Part shown: in pieces, positions 11,351 to 22,333 of the stretch
How the letters are laid out: the number at the start of each line of letters is the position of its first letter
Position numbering within the stretch: the stretch's first letter is position 1
DNA from: Drechmeria coniospora
Lineage: Eukaryota > Ascomycota > Sordariomycetes > Hypocreales > Ophiocordycipitaceae
Reading direction: 5' to 3'
DNA: 64,000 nucleotides
NCBI RefSeq assembly: GCF_001625195.1
Contig: NC_054391.1
Span: 9,128,552-9,192,551, forward strand
The notes under the pieces: generated by a model
What the model was told of the DNA's origin: nothing
Database searches by the model: none
Seen by the model: the letters and a program-made list of their open reading frames with translations, nothing else
Position numbers and translations under genes: made by a program

Positions 11351-13410
11351 CTACTCCGCTCGACTCTTCCTCGCACGACCCAGCAGGTCCAGAAGTTCTT
11401 CCACGGCGTCCCCAATCAAGTCCAACAGCCAGCACAAGGCATACAGAAGACCGCTCAGCAGCCCAAAGAAGAAGAAGGGAATGAGCGAGTAGGTCAGCAG
11501 ATCTGACGTGGCCGTTAGCTAGCTCTCTGCCCGACATCTACCCAGCTTTCATCGCAGAAACACTTACAGAGGAAGCCGCCGGATCGGCTCACGACGCTGT
11601 ACAGCTCTCCGCACATAATCTTCTCCGCACCGGCCTCCCATTTCCAGGGCCCAACAAGACGAAACTTGGGGTTAAAGTTGGATCCCATGGCCCAGGTGAA
11701 GAAGAGCTTCCAACCCTTGCTCATCACGTACGACATGGTCGGCGCGCTGCCCATGTCGAGGGCCAGCTGGTAGGCGTATGCCTCGTGATCAACACCTCGC
11801 TTGGTCGAGAAGAAGTCGTACTCGCCGCATGCGTGGAGCTTGTAATCCAGCTCATAGGACTCGAGTGCGTTGGAGTCGCGCGAGGAAGATACCTGCTCTG
11901 GCAGCTGACTCTGGAGCAGGCGATATACCCAAAACTGAGCCTGCAGCTCCGCCAGGGGAGGGATGGCTCCGATGGCCGGTCGAACAAATCCGACAAATCC
12001 CACCGTCACGTCACCGTACTTGTACACCCCTCGGGCGTTTGTGTCACCCAGGCCGGGGTAGTCGTCCTCGAGGAAGTAAAAGTTGGTGTCGTATCCGGTG
12101 GCAAGGACCATGACGTCCGGCTTGATCCTTTTGGCCGGACCGGAGTCGGTTCGTCCCTCGTCCGGAATGACCATGTAACCGTCCTTGTCAATCTCTGTCG
12201 GCCACTTTACCACGTCGATTCGTCTGCCGTTGGTCTCCATGATGGGAACGTTGAGAATGGCGGTCCTTTGGCGGTTCCACCACGATTCCGAGCGATGGCC
12301 TTCCGAAATGTACGGCAAGGCTCGGGCAGATTTGCAAAGAAATACTACACTCATCAGCAAGATTCCAGGATGCAGCATAATTCGGCTGCTTCTGGAAACT
12401 TACTCGAATCCATCTTCTTCCTGTCGGGACTCATCTGGCCAACCCACTGGTCGGGTCCCTCTTCCGTTCCGGAGATGAGAACGTGCATCTTCTTCACCCA
12501 CTGGTCGTACGCGAGCCAGAGCAAGGGGCTCCTCTGCAAGACGGGATGAGCGTACGCCGTGTCGAAAAGGCTAGCCACGGACGTGTCAACAGGCTTGTTT
12601 TGCCGCCGCGGCAACGTTAGACCGGGGCGCAACGGTATGGGTATGATCTGACCGCTCTGTGTGAGCGCTGCTTCCATCTCCATCATGGAAAGGTGGCCAT
12701 ACCTTGGGAGCGCAAAAGAAACCATCCCGATGGGCCATGGTTACGGAGGTGGTGGGTGAGGTCACCGCGAGATGGGCAATGTCCATGCCAGTCTCTCCCG
12801 CGCCGCAGACTACGACATTGGTGTTTTTTCCAAACTGCGCTCGGGTCTTGAAACGGGACGAATGCAATACCACCGGCACCCTCTCGATACCTGGAATTTT
12901 GGGCATTCTAGGGTGTACATGGAGTCCAGAGCAGACAGCTACGGCGTCGCAGGTCCAGGAGCGCTCGCCGCCATCCGAGTTGACGTAGTGCACGGTATGG
13001 CCGGTGCCGTCCGGGCCGCGGCATACACGCTTGACGTGGGATCGAAGCTCAATGAGATGGTCAACACCAAAGGCCTTTACGTAATCGCCGAGATACTTGA
13101 CATAAGCCTGCGGTGTGACAAAGTCGGGAGCATCAGGAGGCAAACGGAAGTCGGAAAAGGCCGTCAGATACTTGGACGACACGAGCTACCGGATATCAGC
13201 TGTCGAGACGGCAACGTGCCGAGGCGAAACGAAACAGCAACATACTTCGGCATCCTCATAGATCCGCTGCACAAAGGTGCCTCCGATGCTGTCATGGGCT
13301 TCAAACAGCCGGACTCGAATCTTCTCGATGGGAAAGAAGTGGTGTGCGGTGGAAAGGAACTTTAGTGTCGCAAGGCCTGCAGGGCCGCCGCCAATGACGG
13401 CAACTTTCAT
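11351..13410 (-). CDS. flavin-containing monooxygenase with C-terminal membrane anchor
   Basis: Five exons (13410-13246, 13185-12703, 12656-12404, 12344-11568, 11502-11351) join in phase to a 609-aa protein. Residues 4-16 (AVIGGGPAGLATL) are the FAD-binding GxGxxG. CGAGETG around residue 155 is the NADPH-binding glycine motif. ATGYDTNF near residue 345 is the ATGY motif of FMO and N-hydroxylating enzymes. The last exon encodes LTYSLIPFFFFGLLSGLLYA plus a charged tail, a membrane anchor also typical of fungal FMO-like proteins. Family members add oxygen to soft nucleophiles (N or S) using NADPH; the substrate here is unknown. The second intron is only 46 bp. The end of exon 4 is inferred, because reading through it would replace the hydrophobic tail with an unlikely one. 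Confidence 0.9.
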
Positions 13411-15666
13411 GATGCAAAAGCGGGCGACTCGGCAATCACATCAAGCAGCGGTTTTCATATGATGCAGGACGATGTCAAGGGATGATGTCGAAAACAAAAA
13501 AGTCTCAAAGTGAAGGGACAAGAGTGGGAGTGTGAATGACACTTGAGGATGACAGGATCCGGTTGGGGACGGTTGGCTTATATGAGCTCCCTCAGACTCC
13601 ACCATCCCTGCTCCTTGGTCAGGATTTTCCGCACAGCATTTGCCTGCTTGCAACAAATTCATTATCAAGCGGCGAAGGCTCGGCTGAGTTACTTTGCCTT
13701 GTCACAGCGAATTGGGTCTCGATCGGCATTGGGTGTGTCCCAACAGACGCGTCTTCCATCAAAGTTCACACCATGGGGTGTCCGCGATCGACTTCACAGC
13801 ATCCCAATCCAGGGCGGCCAGTGAAGTCCGTTTGCAAAGCTCGGGGAAAGCTTGCCGCATCGATTCCAGGCAGTCGCCCATGTGCGCCGTGCTACGGCGA
13901 CAAAACTCTTGGGGGTTCATTAGCCGTGATCTGGTAAAGGGCAACAATGAGTTCCCTTCAAGACACGGAGAAAATTACGGAATCGTCTGGACGGGCCAAG
14001 GAGAGAAGTGAACGAGAGGGGGGAAGATGACAGAAGTATCGTGAAGGCGGGGGCTGTGGCATGGGCCGACGACTGCCAGACATGCCTCAAGAGATTACTC
14101 ACAACGGGCCCTGGCCCCCATCCTCCTGCATGTGATCCGAAACGACGGGGCACCAGTGTTCAGAGACAACGCCCGCAGTCCGATCTGCGAGTCGACAGGC
14201 CTCGTCATACTGAGATCTCAGGAGAGGGGGGCGTGGTGCGACTCAACTGCCGCGACGCTCGACTTTATGAATGGTATGGAAACAGGGCTCTCTTGTCTTG
14301 TTTGCAAGTGCGGCAGACGGAAGGCTCTACATTGCTCGGCTTCATTTTACACGCTACAGAGGGGGCGAGCAAGGCATTCGTGATGGCCGTGTCTACGCCA
14401 GACCATGCTGTACAACACCAAGCAATGGTAGTGACAGACGAGACGAATGGACAAGACAATGACGAGGGGATTCGGACCTTCTGGAAAAGAAGACCAGAGG
14501 CGAAACAATACGGGACGAAAATATGCGCCGCCAACGGACTACAATCGACGTGCGAGGGAGCGAGAGTGAACAGGGGCTACCAACTTGTGTGCGTTTGATG
14601 CCAGTCAGGGCGGCATTCGAATATTCACCACAGCTCGGCGTCGGAAGGCGGGGAAAGTGCCGAGATATGCAAACGCACGCATGCAAGCTTGAGGTTGGTC
14701 GAGGAACGAGCTGCAACCATCTCCAGTGCGAAGGCGAGGGTTCACTCCCGCATAGCATGCCCCCGCCACAGCCATCGTGCAGACAGGCCATCCTCAGTCT
14801 GGTGACGCTTCAGCTTACACCGCATTGCATACTCACCTGCGTGTAAGAATAACGGGCCGGAAATGATGACAGCTAGCTGACGCGCGATTGTCTCTTCTCG
14901 CGATGAGCTGTGGTCTGTCGATGGTACGCTCGAAACACTCGAGCCACGCCACCGTTTACATGAAGTAAAGAAGACGGTTGCACATCCATCGAATGCCACG
15001 AGGAGCACAACTGGATGCATCTGTCAGATAATGACACCGGCCCCTGGGTCAGCTCCTGGGTGTGCGACCCCAAACGCAGGGTGAGGCACACAGCTGACTG
15101 GCTCACGCTGGTGACATGGCAGATTCGCCTTTGCCGGAGCACTTAATTCTGACTGCAGAAAAACGTCAGCGGCTTAGCAAAATGTCGTCTCCACGGTGAC
15201 CACATGCTTGGTCCGAACCTTTTCTTGTTCACAACTTTGATGCAGACGCTCCCCTTTTCCCGCTCCCCCTATTTCCATGGCACCGGAAGCGGCGTGGCTG
15301 GACTTGCGCATTTTCTTTGAGACAGTGGATGTTTGCTCCAGTGATTCTGTGCTCAAAATTCCGCCATGAAGAGCACAGGTACTACGCAAAGCTCACATGC
15401 AGTATCGAAGGGGGTGTACATGAACTCGCCACGGGTTTGGGCGCGCTCGTGTGATGACGATGCAACGTCATCCTCGCAGCATGTGCATGCCTTGGCTTCA
15501 TGAAAAGATATGGTCGAGCAGACAAAGATTACGATGACGAAATAGGCAAGGAATTCGAAGACCTGTCAAGATGATTTGACGCCGCATCGGACATTTGGTT
15601 ACGATATACGCAGTAGCAACTCCTCACCCCTCGGAAATGCCAGCAATCTCCATGAACGCGTGGCGC
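13411..15666. other. 2.3-kb intergenic region, no gene supported
   Basis: It lies between the start of the flavin monooxygenase gene and the stop of the phosphate transporter gene, both on the minus strand. The longest open frame (plus strand, 14008-14598) has no hydrophobic core, no known motif and no plausible start context. No strong repeats were seen. Confidence 0.4.
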
Positions 15667-17602
15667 CTACCAGCGCGGCGCATAGGTGATGAATGCCATG
15701 AGAATCCCGGATATCAGTCCAGAGACAGGGACGGTGATGAACCAGCCGAGATAGATCCAGGCGACCATGCGCCAGTTTATGGCACGCCAGTCGCCGTTGC
15801 AGAGCCCAACGCCGACGATGGCGCCGGTGATGCATTGCGTGGTAGAGACGGGAAGCGCTGGGGGAGCAAGCAGGGTCTGTCAGCACCACTCGCACGGGTG
15901 AAGGGATTTGGGTCAGGAGAGGGAGTTCAGGGAGAGGTTTCAGGAAGAGGTGATTACCAAGTCGGGTGGCCATGATGACGGTAATGACGGATCCCAGCTC
16001 CATGGAGAAACCGCGTGCTGGCGACATGAGGGTCATGCGGTTGCCCAAATTACGCATGATGTGGTATCCGTACGTCCAAAGGCCGATGACGATGCCGCAA
16101 CCGCCGAAAGCAAGGATCCAAAGCGGCACGTTTGACTGCTTGCCAGGAATGAGGCCGCTGCGCCAGATCTGATAGATGGTCGCGTACGGGCCGACAGCGT
16201 TGGCCACGTCGTTGGCACCGTGGGTGAAGGAAGCGGCGGCGGCGGTCATGACCTGGAGGAAGGTGTATAGAAACTCGGTGCGGTTGTCGAAGTGGCGGGC
16301 GCGGGCATGAATCTCCTCAACATCACCGGCAAGGACGGACTTTTCGCTCTGGGAGCCGACGACGTCCTGGTCCACGCCGCGAAGGAGTAGCCACTTGGCG
16401 AGCCACCAGAGGTACGCACGACTATGCCAGGGAGCATCGGGCTTTGGTCCTACCAGCGACTTGTGCTTCATCACGACGCCGTCGGCCCCGACGCCGGAGC
16501 TCTGCGCGGACAAGGCAGAGGCGACGATGTCATCAGCTTCCTTGCTGACGTGTTGGCTCTCGACGTCTCCGGCGGTCACGGCGGCGCCGCAGGCCCGACG
16601 GGCGTCCAGCTCCTCGCGGGTCAGGTGCCCCTCGTAAAAGTTGCGTACGACGCCGGTGAAGTCGGCCGGCGGCGGAGGCACGGGTCCGCGACGCAGTAGA
16701 AAGGGGCCCTGCACGACGTGCCAGGCGCGAAGCTGCCAGTCCTCCTTGACGACGACGCGGTACATCCAGGGGACGAGAAAGACGGCCATGAGGAGGCCCC
16801 AAGCGGCGCCGACGGCGACGATGACGGCCGGAATCTCGGCGTCGCTCAGGTTGACGGTGTAGTCGCCGCCCTTCCAGATGAGGAGCATGACGATGAGGGA
16901 GGCGGTGATGGAGAAGTACACGGGCACGAGCATCAAGCCCTTGATCGTCGGGTTTCGCCGAAGCAGGACACCGTACTTTGTGATGAGAAAGATGGCGGCA
17001 CCAAAGACTCCCGACATGACGGGCGCTATGATCCACGCGAGGAAGACCTGGAAGGACGACAACGAGGGACAAGGTCAGCGGGAGGCCGGCGGCGGCGGCG
17101 GCGACGGCGGCGAAGCATCCGTCGGGACGGGACGCGGTACCTGGATGACGCCGTCCTTGAGGTTGATGGCTCCGTTCTCCTTGTATCCAACCCAGGTGAT
17201 GCCATCCTTGCCGAGGGCACCGACGCCCATGCCCAAGACGCCGCCGAGAATGGAGTGCGTCGTGGACACGGGCATCCCCAGCCGCGTCGCCATGGTGAGG
17301 TAGCTCGCCGAGGCGACGACGGCACAGACCATGCCGAGCATGAGCAGGGCCGGCCGTTGGTCGAAAGCGGCGATGTCGACGACCTTGGTCCGAATGGTAT
17401 CGGCGACACGGCCGCCGACGCCGAGGGCGCCGCCAAACTCCATGACGGAAGCACCCATCATGGCCTGGAGATAGGAGACGGAGCGGGAGGAGACGGAGCT
17501 CGCCCAGGAGTTGGCCACATCGTTGGCGCCGATGTTCCAGGCATCGAGGAAGGAAAAGACGGTGCCGACGGCGAGGAGGTAGTCGTACTGGTGCAGGGCC
17601 AT
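15667..17602 (-). CDS. PHO89: Pho89-type inorganic phosphate (Na+/Pi or H+/Pi) symporter
   Basis: Exons 17602-17141, 17047-15958 and 15857-15667 (introns of 93 and 100 bp) give 580 aa. This is a PiT/PHO-4 family transporter (PF01384) of the plasma membrane. The two inverted signature repeats are present: GANDVANSW at residues 25-33, and THGANDVANAVGP in the C-terminal half. Further evidence is the paired PVSTTHSILGG and LPVSTTQCITGAIVG segments and about 10-12 hydrophobic helices. A hydrophilic central loop of about 150 residues divides the two halves, as usual in the family. The start MALHQYDYLLAVGT fits the family better than the 11-residue upstream extension also open in this frame. In Neurospora and yeast the orthologues are induced by phosphate starvation; I did not identify a clear regulatory site here. 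Confidence 0.94.
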
Positions 17603-19020
17603 CGGAGAGATGGGGTCACGACGACGATGGGGCAAGGGGACAAGAGATTAGGGACCCGGAGCAGGGAAAGTCAAGGGTGAGACGGAACAGAAGAGGGCAA
17701 GGAGGCAACGAGGAACTGGTGAGTCTATATATTCCAAAGGCCCGCTCGCCTCCGGCAGGCCAAAGGAACCAGCAAGGCTTCACGGCAGATGACGGTTCGC
17801 ACGCAAGACTGGGAGAAGAGGAGGGGCAAGGTGTTGCGGGCAAACCGAGGCGACGGCGTCGTCTGCGAAGGCGAGGGGCAAGGTGCTGCGGGCAAACCGA
17901 GGTGACGGCGTCGTCTGCGAAGGCGAACCCTTGGCCGCGGGCCAAGACTTTGAAGGTCCGTCGGTCCGTCCTTGGCACTGTCGTGCCCCGATGGTCCCAG
18001 CTCATTGGCGCAGCAAACGGAAAGGACGAGCCCGAAGCTGCTCGAGCCGGGACGATGGATGCAGGACAAGAAAGCGAAGAATTCAACAAGCAGCTGACGC
18101 CGAAGTGACGGGCAAGGAGCAAAAGGGAGTCGGCGCAAGCTACGATTGGGCACGCGACGGGGCCATGCTCGAGCTACAGAGACGGAGATTGCAACAGGCT
18201 GTTTCCAACGATACGCTGGAACGTCGGAGTCGACTGCATCATCTTGTCGCCGACGTGCCGTCCCGCGTTCGGGGAGTTTGGTCATCGAACGGCACAGAGG
18301 GGGGGGGGGGTGGGACGAGCGAGGCGACCATGTTCCGCCGCTCGCACGACAACGGCCGACCTTGGCGCCGGCGCAAGGCGGTAAGGTGTTGCTCGCGACG
18401 GAGACACGGAAAGACTTGCAGCAATATTGATTGACGGATGGACGAGAGATCCACCGCGCGGGACAAGCCAGCGTCGTGACGCAGGCAAACGTCGTGCGGT
18501 CGCGGCAGCGGCGAATTCTGCGCAGAACGGTGGCTCGCGCAGCAACGAGAGGGCCATGACGGTCGATGTGTGCGGCCATGCCTATGGCGCGTCCGATGGA
18601 GCAGCCTATGCGAAACGTCGACCTATGCTCACCCATGCTGGTTGGCACTTTTGCTCCAGGACCAAGGCCATGACGATGGTGCGCAGGGGTGAGTGGCGAA
18701 GAGGTTGTCGGCTGTCAAGCTGAAACCAGTCGATGATTCATGTGCGAGCGGCACTTGCAGACGCATGTCGAGGAGCAGTATTACTAGCAGGCATTGGCGG
18801 GCGCACATGCAAGTACTTGCTGGACACGTACAAGATGATGCACGCGGAGAACGTGTTCATAGATGGTGACGATGGTTGGTGGTTGGTTGAGTTGCGAGGG
18901 AAAGGAAGGCGGAATAACTCCTTGACCTAGGTGTACGACGAGGTGTACGACTAAGCATGTTGGATGTACTTGTTGCACACCGACTGTACATGTACTTGTA
19001 GGCGTACTTGCAGTACTTGG
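17603..19020. other. 5' flank of the phosphate transporter; no gene seen
   Basis: A GC-rich stretch upstream of PHO89. It includes a perfectly spaced 52-bp tandem duplication at 17821-17924 and a short G run near 18300. Open frames on the minus strand are arginine- and serine-rich composition artefacts. No TATA box stands out. Confidence 0.4.
17821..17924. repeat. 52-bp tandem duplication, two copies
   Basis: Copy one is 17821-17872 and copy two 17873-17924. They differ by only a few substitutions, such as gtgttg against gtgctg. It lies about 220-320 bp upstream of the PHO89 start codon, so it could affect promoter spacing. Confidence 0.85.
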
Positions 19021-19040
19021 GCTGTAGCTGTACAGTAGGT

Positions 19041-19640
19041 GCTTGGTACCGTAGTTGTACTTGTACAGGAGGCGCTTGGTACCGTAGCTGTACTGTACAG
19101 GAGGTGCTTGGTACCGTAATTGTACTGTACAGTAGACTTGGTACCGTAGTTGTACTGTACAGTAGGTGCTTGGTACCGTAGTTGTACTGTACTGTACAGT
19201 AGGTGCTTGGTACCGTAGCTGTACTGTACAGGAGGTGCTTGGTACCGTAGCTGTAATGTACAGGAGGTGCTTGGTACCGTAGTTGTGCTTGGTACCGTAG
19301 TTGTACTGTACAGTTGGTGCTTGGTGCCGCAGCTGTACTGCACAGGAGGTGCTTGGTACCGTAGTTCTACTGTACAGTAGGTGCTTGGTACTGTAGTTGT
19401 ACCGCACAATAGGTGCTTGGTACCGTAGTTGTACTGAACAGGAGGTGCTTGGTGCCGCAGTTGTACTGTACAGGATGTGCTTGGTACCGTAGTTGTACTG
19501 TACAGTAGGCTTGGTACCGTAGTTGTACTGTATTGTACAGTAGGTGCTTGGTACCGTAGTTGTACTGCACAGGAGGTGCTTGGTACCGTAGTTGTACTGT
19601 ACAGTAGATGCTTGGTACCGTGTTGTACTGTACAGTAAGT
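19041..19640. repeat. 32-bp GTAC-rich minisatellite, about 19 units
   Basis: The unit is gcttggtaccgtagttgtac followed by tgtacagtaggt, close to 32 bp. Variants have 4-bp insertions (an extra tgta step), truncations (one short unit near 19286) and point changes. Because 32 is not a multiple of three, several overlapping open frames arise on the minus strand with a 32-residue period; these are artefacts. Nearly every unit carries GGTACC and TGTACA-like palindromes. Confidence 0.95.
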
Positions 19641-21550
19641 GCACCGTACTCCGTCCTGTATAGTACACTTATAATAGTACACTTACAGCATGTACTGCAC
19701 TTACTTACAGCACACAACCATTTACGGAGTACTCCGCACATGTACTTGCGGTACAACCAAGTACGGCTACTCCGTACATGTACTTACTTTGAAGTACACG
19801 TAATTGTATGTGTGCAGTGCATGTGCAAGTACCGTATACTGCAAGTAAGTACGGAATACTGCAGAGCTTGCTTTCGCATGCTTTCGCATTCATCGGACGC
19901 CAAGGGAAATTGCGGGTATTTTCACAAGGCACCTGTTCTTATCGAGTCGGGAGTCCGGGGTTGCCCTGGACGGTGCGGTCTCAACGACCCGGCGCTCGAG
20001 CCAATCACCGAAAGTCTGTCTTCCACGTGTGGCAAGTTCCTCTAGCGCCGTGGGACAACCACTGAACGTGCGAACTGATAGGCGCATAATAACCAAGGCA
20101 CAAAGTAATGACGCTATACTAGTACGGGGCATACGGTATACCCCGTTCTAGTATAGCATGCCCAAGTAAGAATTGTCGCGCACGTACTCCGTACTCTGTA
20201 GATTACTCCGTAATTCCATGCACGAGTACTCCGTACTGCAGTCGAGCTCAGTATTAATTGCGCTCAAGTAAGTAGAGGGTAATAAAGTGCTTGCAAAAGT
20301 TGCCGTATTTGACTGACGGGACGAACTCGGACGAATATCCGACATTTGTGCGAGTACTTGCATGCATATGCATGTACTGCATGTACATGGAGCAGGTACT
20401 TGCTACGAAGGTGCCGTAGCCACCAGTGGCTGTACTCGTACATGTGCTTACCATGAGTCAGCCAATGACTTGATACTTTTAAGCTTGGAGCAGGTACTTG
20501 CTACAAAGGCGCCGTAGCTACCAGCGGGTGTACTCACTGACGAGCATTTACTTGCTGTGGTGTATTACTCTCTACATGTATGTGCACGTGCATCTCGGAG
20601 TGCTCCGTACTGTGAATGGAACCAGTTGTCCTTGCACTTGAGTGTACAGCGCAAGCGTACTGTACAGTATTTACTTTGTTAGGTGAAGTAATACAGTATG
20701 TAAGAACTTGCTCGTAGCGTTAGTGTGCAACCATACCAATGTACTTGCGTTGCGCTTGCACTGCAAGTACTCAAGTCTAGCGCAGGTGTACTCCGTATGT
20801 GTCAACAAGTACTCCGTACTTCCTACTTAGATAAGCACTATGCAGTAAATCAATACAGGTGTGCGCCGTATTTACACCCTTACCATTAATTACAGTACAT
20901 GTACTCCGTACTCCGTAATTACATGCACACACTTACGTACAGGGACATTGAGTGCTACTCAATCATACATTTAATGCTCCGCATTACCAATCTACTGATG
21001 GTGTTTCGTATGATTAATGGCACGCATATGCCTATTTTTAAGTGCATGCCATTACGGCACGGAGTACATACAACTGCAGTGCTCCGTCACTTATTGTACA
21101 GTATTACTTTGTACCCCTACTTGCATGTATGCACTGTACTCCATCATTCCGAGTATTCAAGTACAGAAGGCATGTACTGCACAGTAAGTACTTCGCACAG
21201 TGCCAGTACAGTACATGTACGGCGTGCCTGTTCACTGCAAGTACATGTACACGTCCCTAGTAGACAAGCGCGTAATTATAGGCATAATACGGAGTTGCTT
21301 GTATGCGCGTACAAGTACAGTAGGCCCTTGGTATTCCTGCTGCAAGTGCAGTACGGACTGCTCCGAAGCTGTACCTATAGGATTGTTAATACTCGTAGAT
21401 ACAAGTACGGAGTACATCCTTCATCAAGTATTGCTCCGTACACATGTTGTCAACGAATATTACTTGCCCCTAATGATGCTGATGCTGTACTTACATGTCC
21501 TGTAGGCACCTGGCACGCAAGTACTTGTACTTGCTGTACATCTGACCGTT
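19641..21550. repeat. large GTAC/CTCCGTA-rich intergenic island
   Basis: Nearly 2 kb of gene-free DNA dense in gtac, cttgtac and catgtac words. It has at least fifteen CTCCGTA or TACGGAG words (for example 19723, 20182, 20226, 20786, 20810, 20903, 21057, 21405, 21433). The motif is sometimes doubled head-to-tail with a 7-base period, as at 20182 and 20903. No gene is supported; the longest open frame here is Tyr/Cys/Ser-rich repeat translation. Confidence 0.75.
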
Positions 21551-22333
21551 TCCACACGAGGAACAATAATAGCGCCGTTCCGCCAATCCCGCTTCCTTGT
21601 CCCTGCCGAACCCCGGTCTCTCCACTGCGGCAGTTGTCGTTGGTGGCCTGCGGCGCATCTGATATCTCTCGTCCCACCCGATATCCTCTTTTTCATCTCG
21701 AGGGACTTTATTGGACATGGAGCGAGTCCACGTTCTGCTGTGCTCGCCGCACATGCTCGTCATACCTCGTCTGCCGACGACTAGTCCTACTGGTCCATCG
21801 AATCTGCCTGGGTCCTTGCCCGCACGAGCTTTCAGGGATCCGTCCTCCTCGCCACCATCTCGCCGCCATCTCGCCACCATCTCGCCGCCATCTCGCCGCC
21901 ATCTCGCCACCCATCTCTTATCTCTTGGGCCCCTTCGCCTCGGGTGTCGTGCAACGACGAGCACTAGCAGGTGAGCATGACTTGTGCTTGCGCCTACCAC
22001 TAGCAGGCGGGCATGACTTGTGCTTGCGCCTACTGTAGGAAGCCCGTCCTGGCGACTTCGCCACCGAGCTTCGTCATCCGTCGTTCCCTCGACGAGACCG
22101 AGTCGCCCTCGCACCCACGATTCCGTCTCCCCCCGAGGTCCGTTCGTCCGTCCCGAGGTGCCCCCGGCTTGCCTCGGCATCATCCCACGATATCCTTCCT
22201 TCTTCACGAGGCGAGAGACGCCCGCCGACCGACGCGGGCGGGAATGGCGTGCACGGTGCGTCGCATGGGGAGGGAGCCGAGGCGCAAGCAAGCCCGAGGT
22301 GAAAATTCATCCAATTGCACGCCGTCGCCTTTT
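21551..22333. repeat. low-complexity tandem repeats downstream of the mannosyltransferase
   Basis: From about 21843 to 21912 the sequence repeats ccatctcgccgc and ccatctcgccac units. At 21970-22035 a segment with gcatgacttgtgcttgcgcc is duplicated about 48 bp apart. The 3' flank of the GT71 gene follows. No gene is supported. Confidence 0.6.

Noticed and set aside
14008..14598. 196-codon plus-strand frame between the monooxygenase and phosphate transporter genes
   Set aside because: Irregular composition, no motif, no plausible splice partners; probably chance.
18784..19756. Three overlapping minus-strand frames with YGTKHLLYST-like repeats
   Set aside because: They are translations of the 32-bp minisatellite in different frames, with a 32-residue period and no independent coding signal.
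21491..22291. 266-codon minus-strand frame
   Set aside because: Most of it translates the ccatctcgcc tandem and a local duplication, with no domain present.
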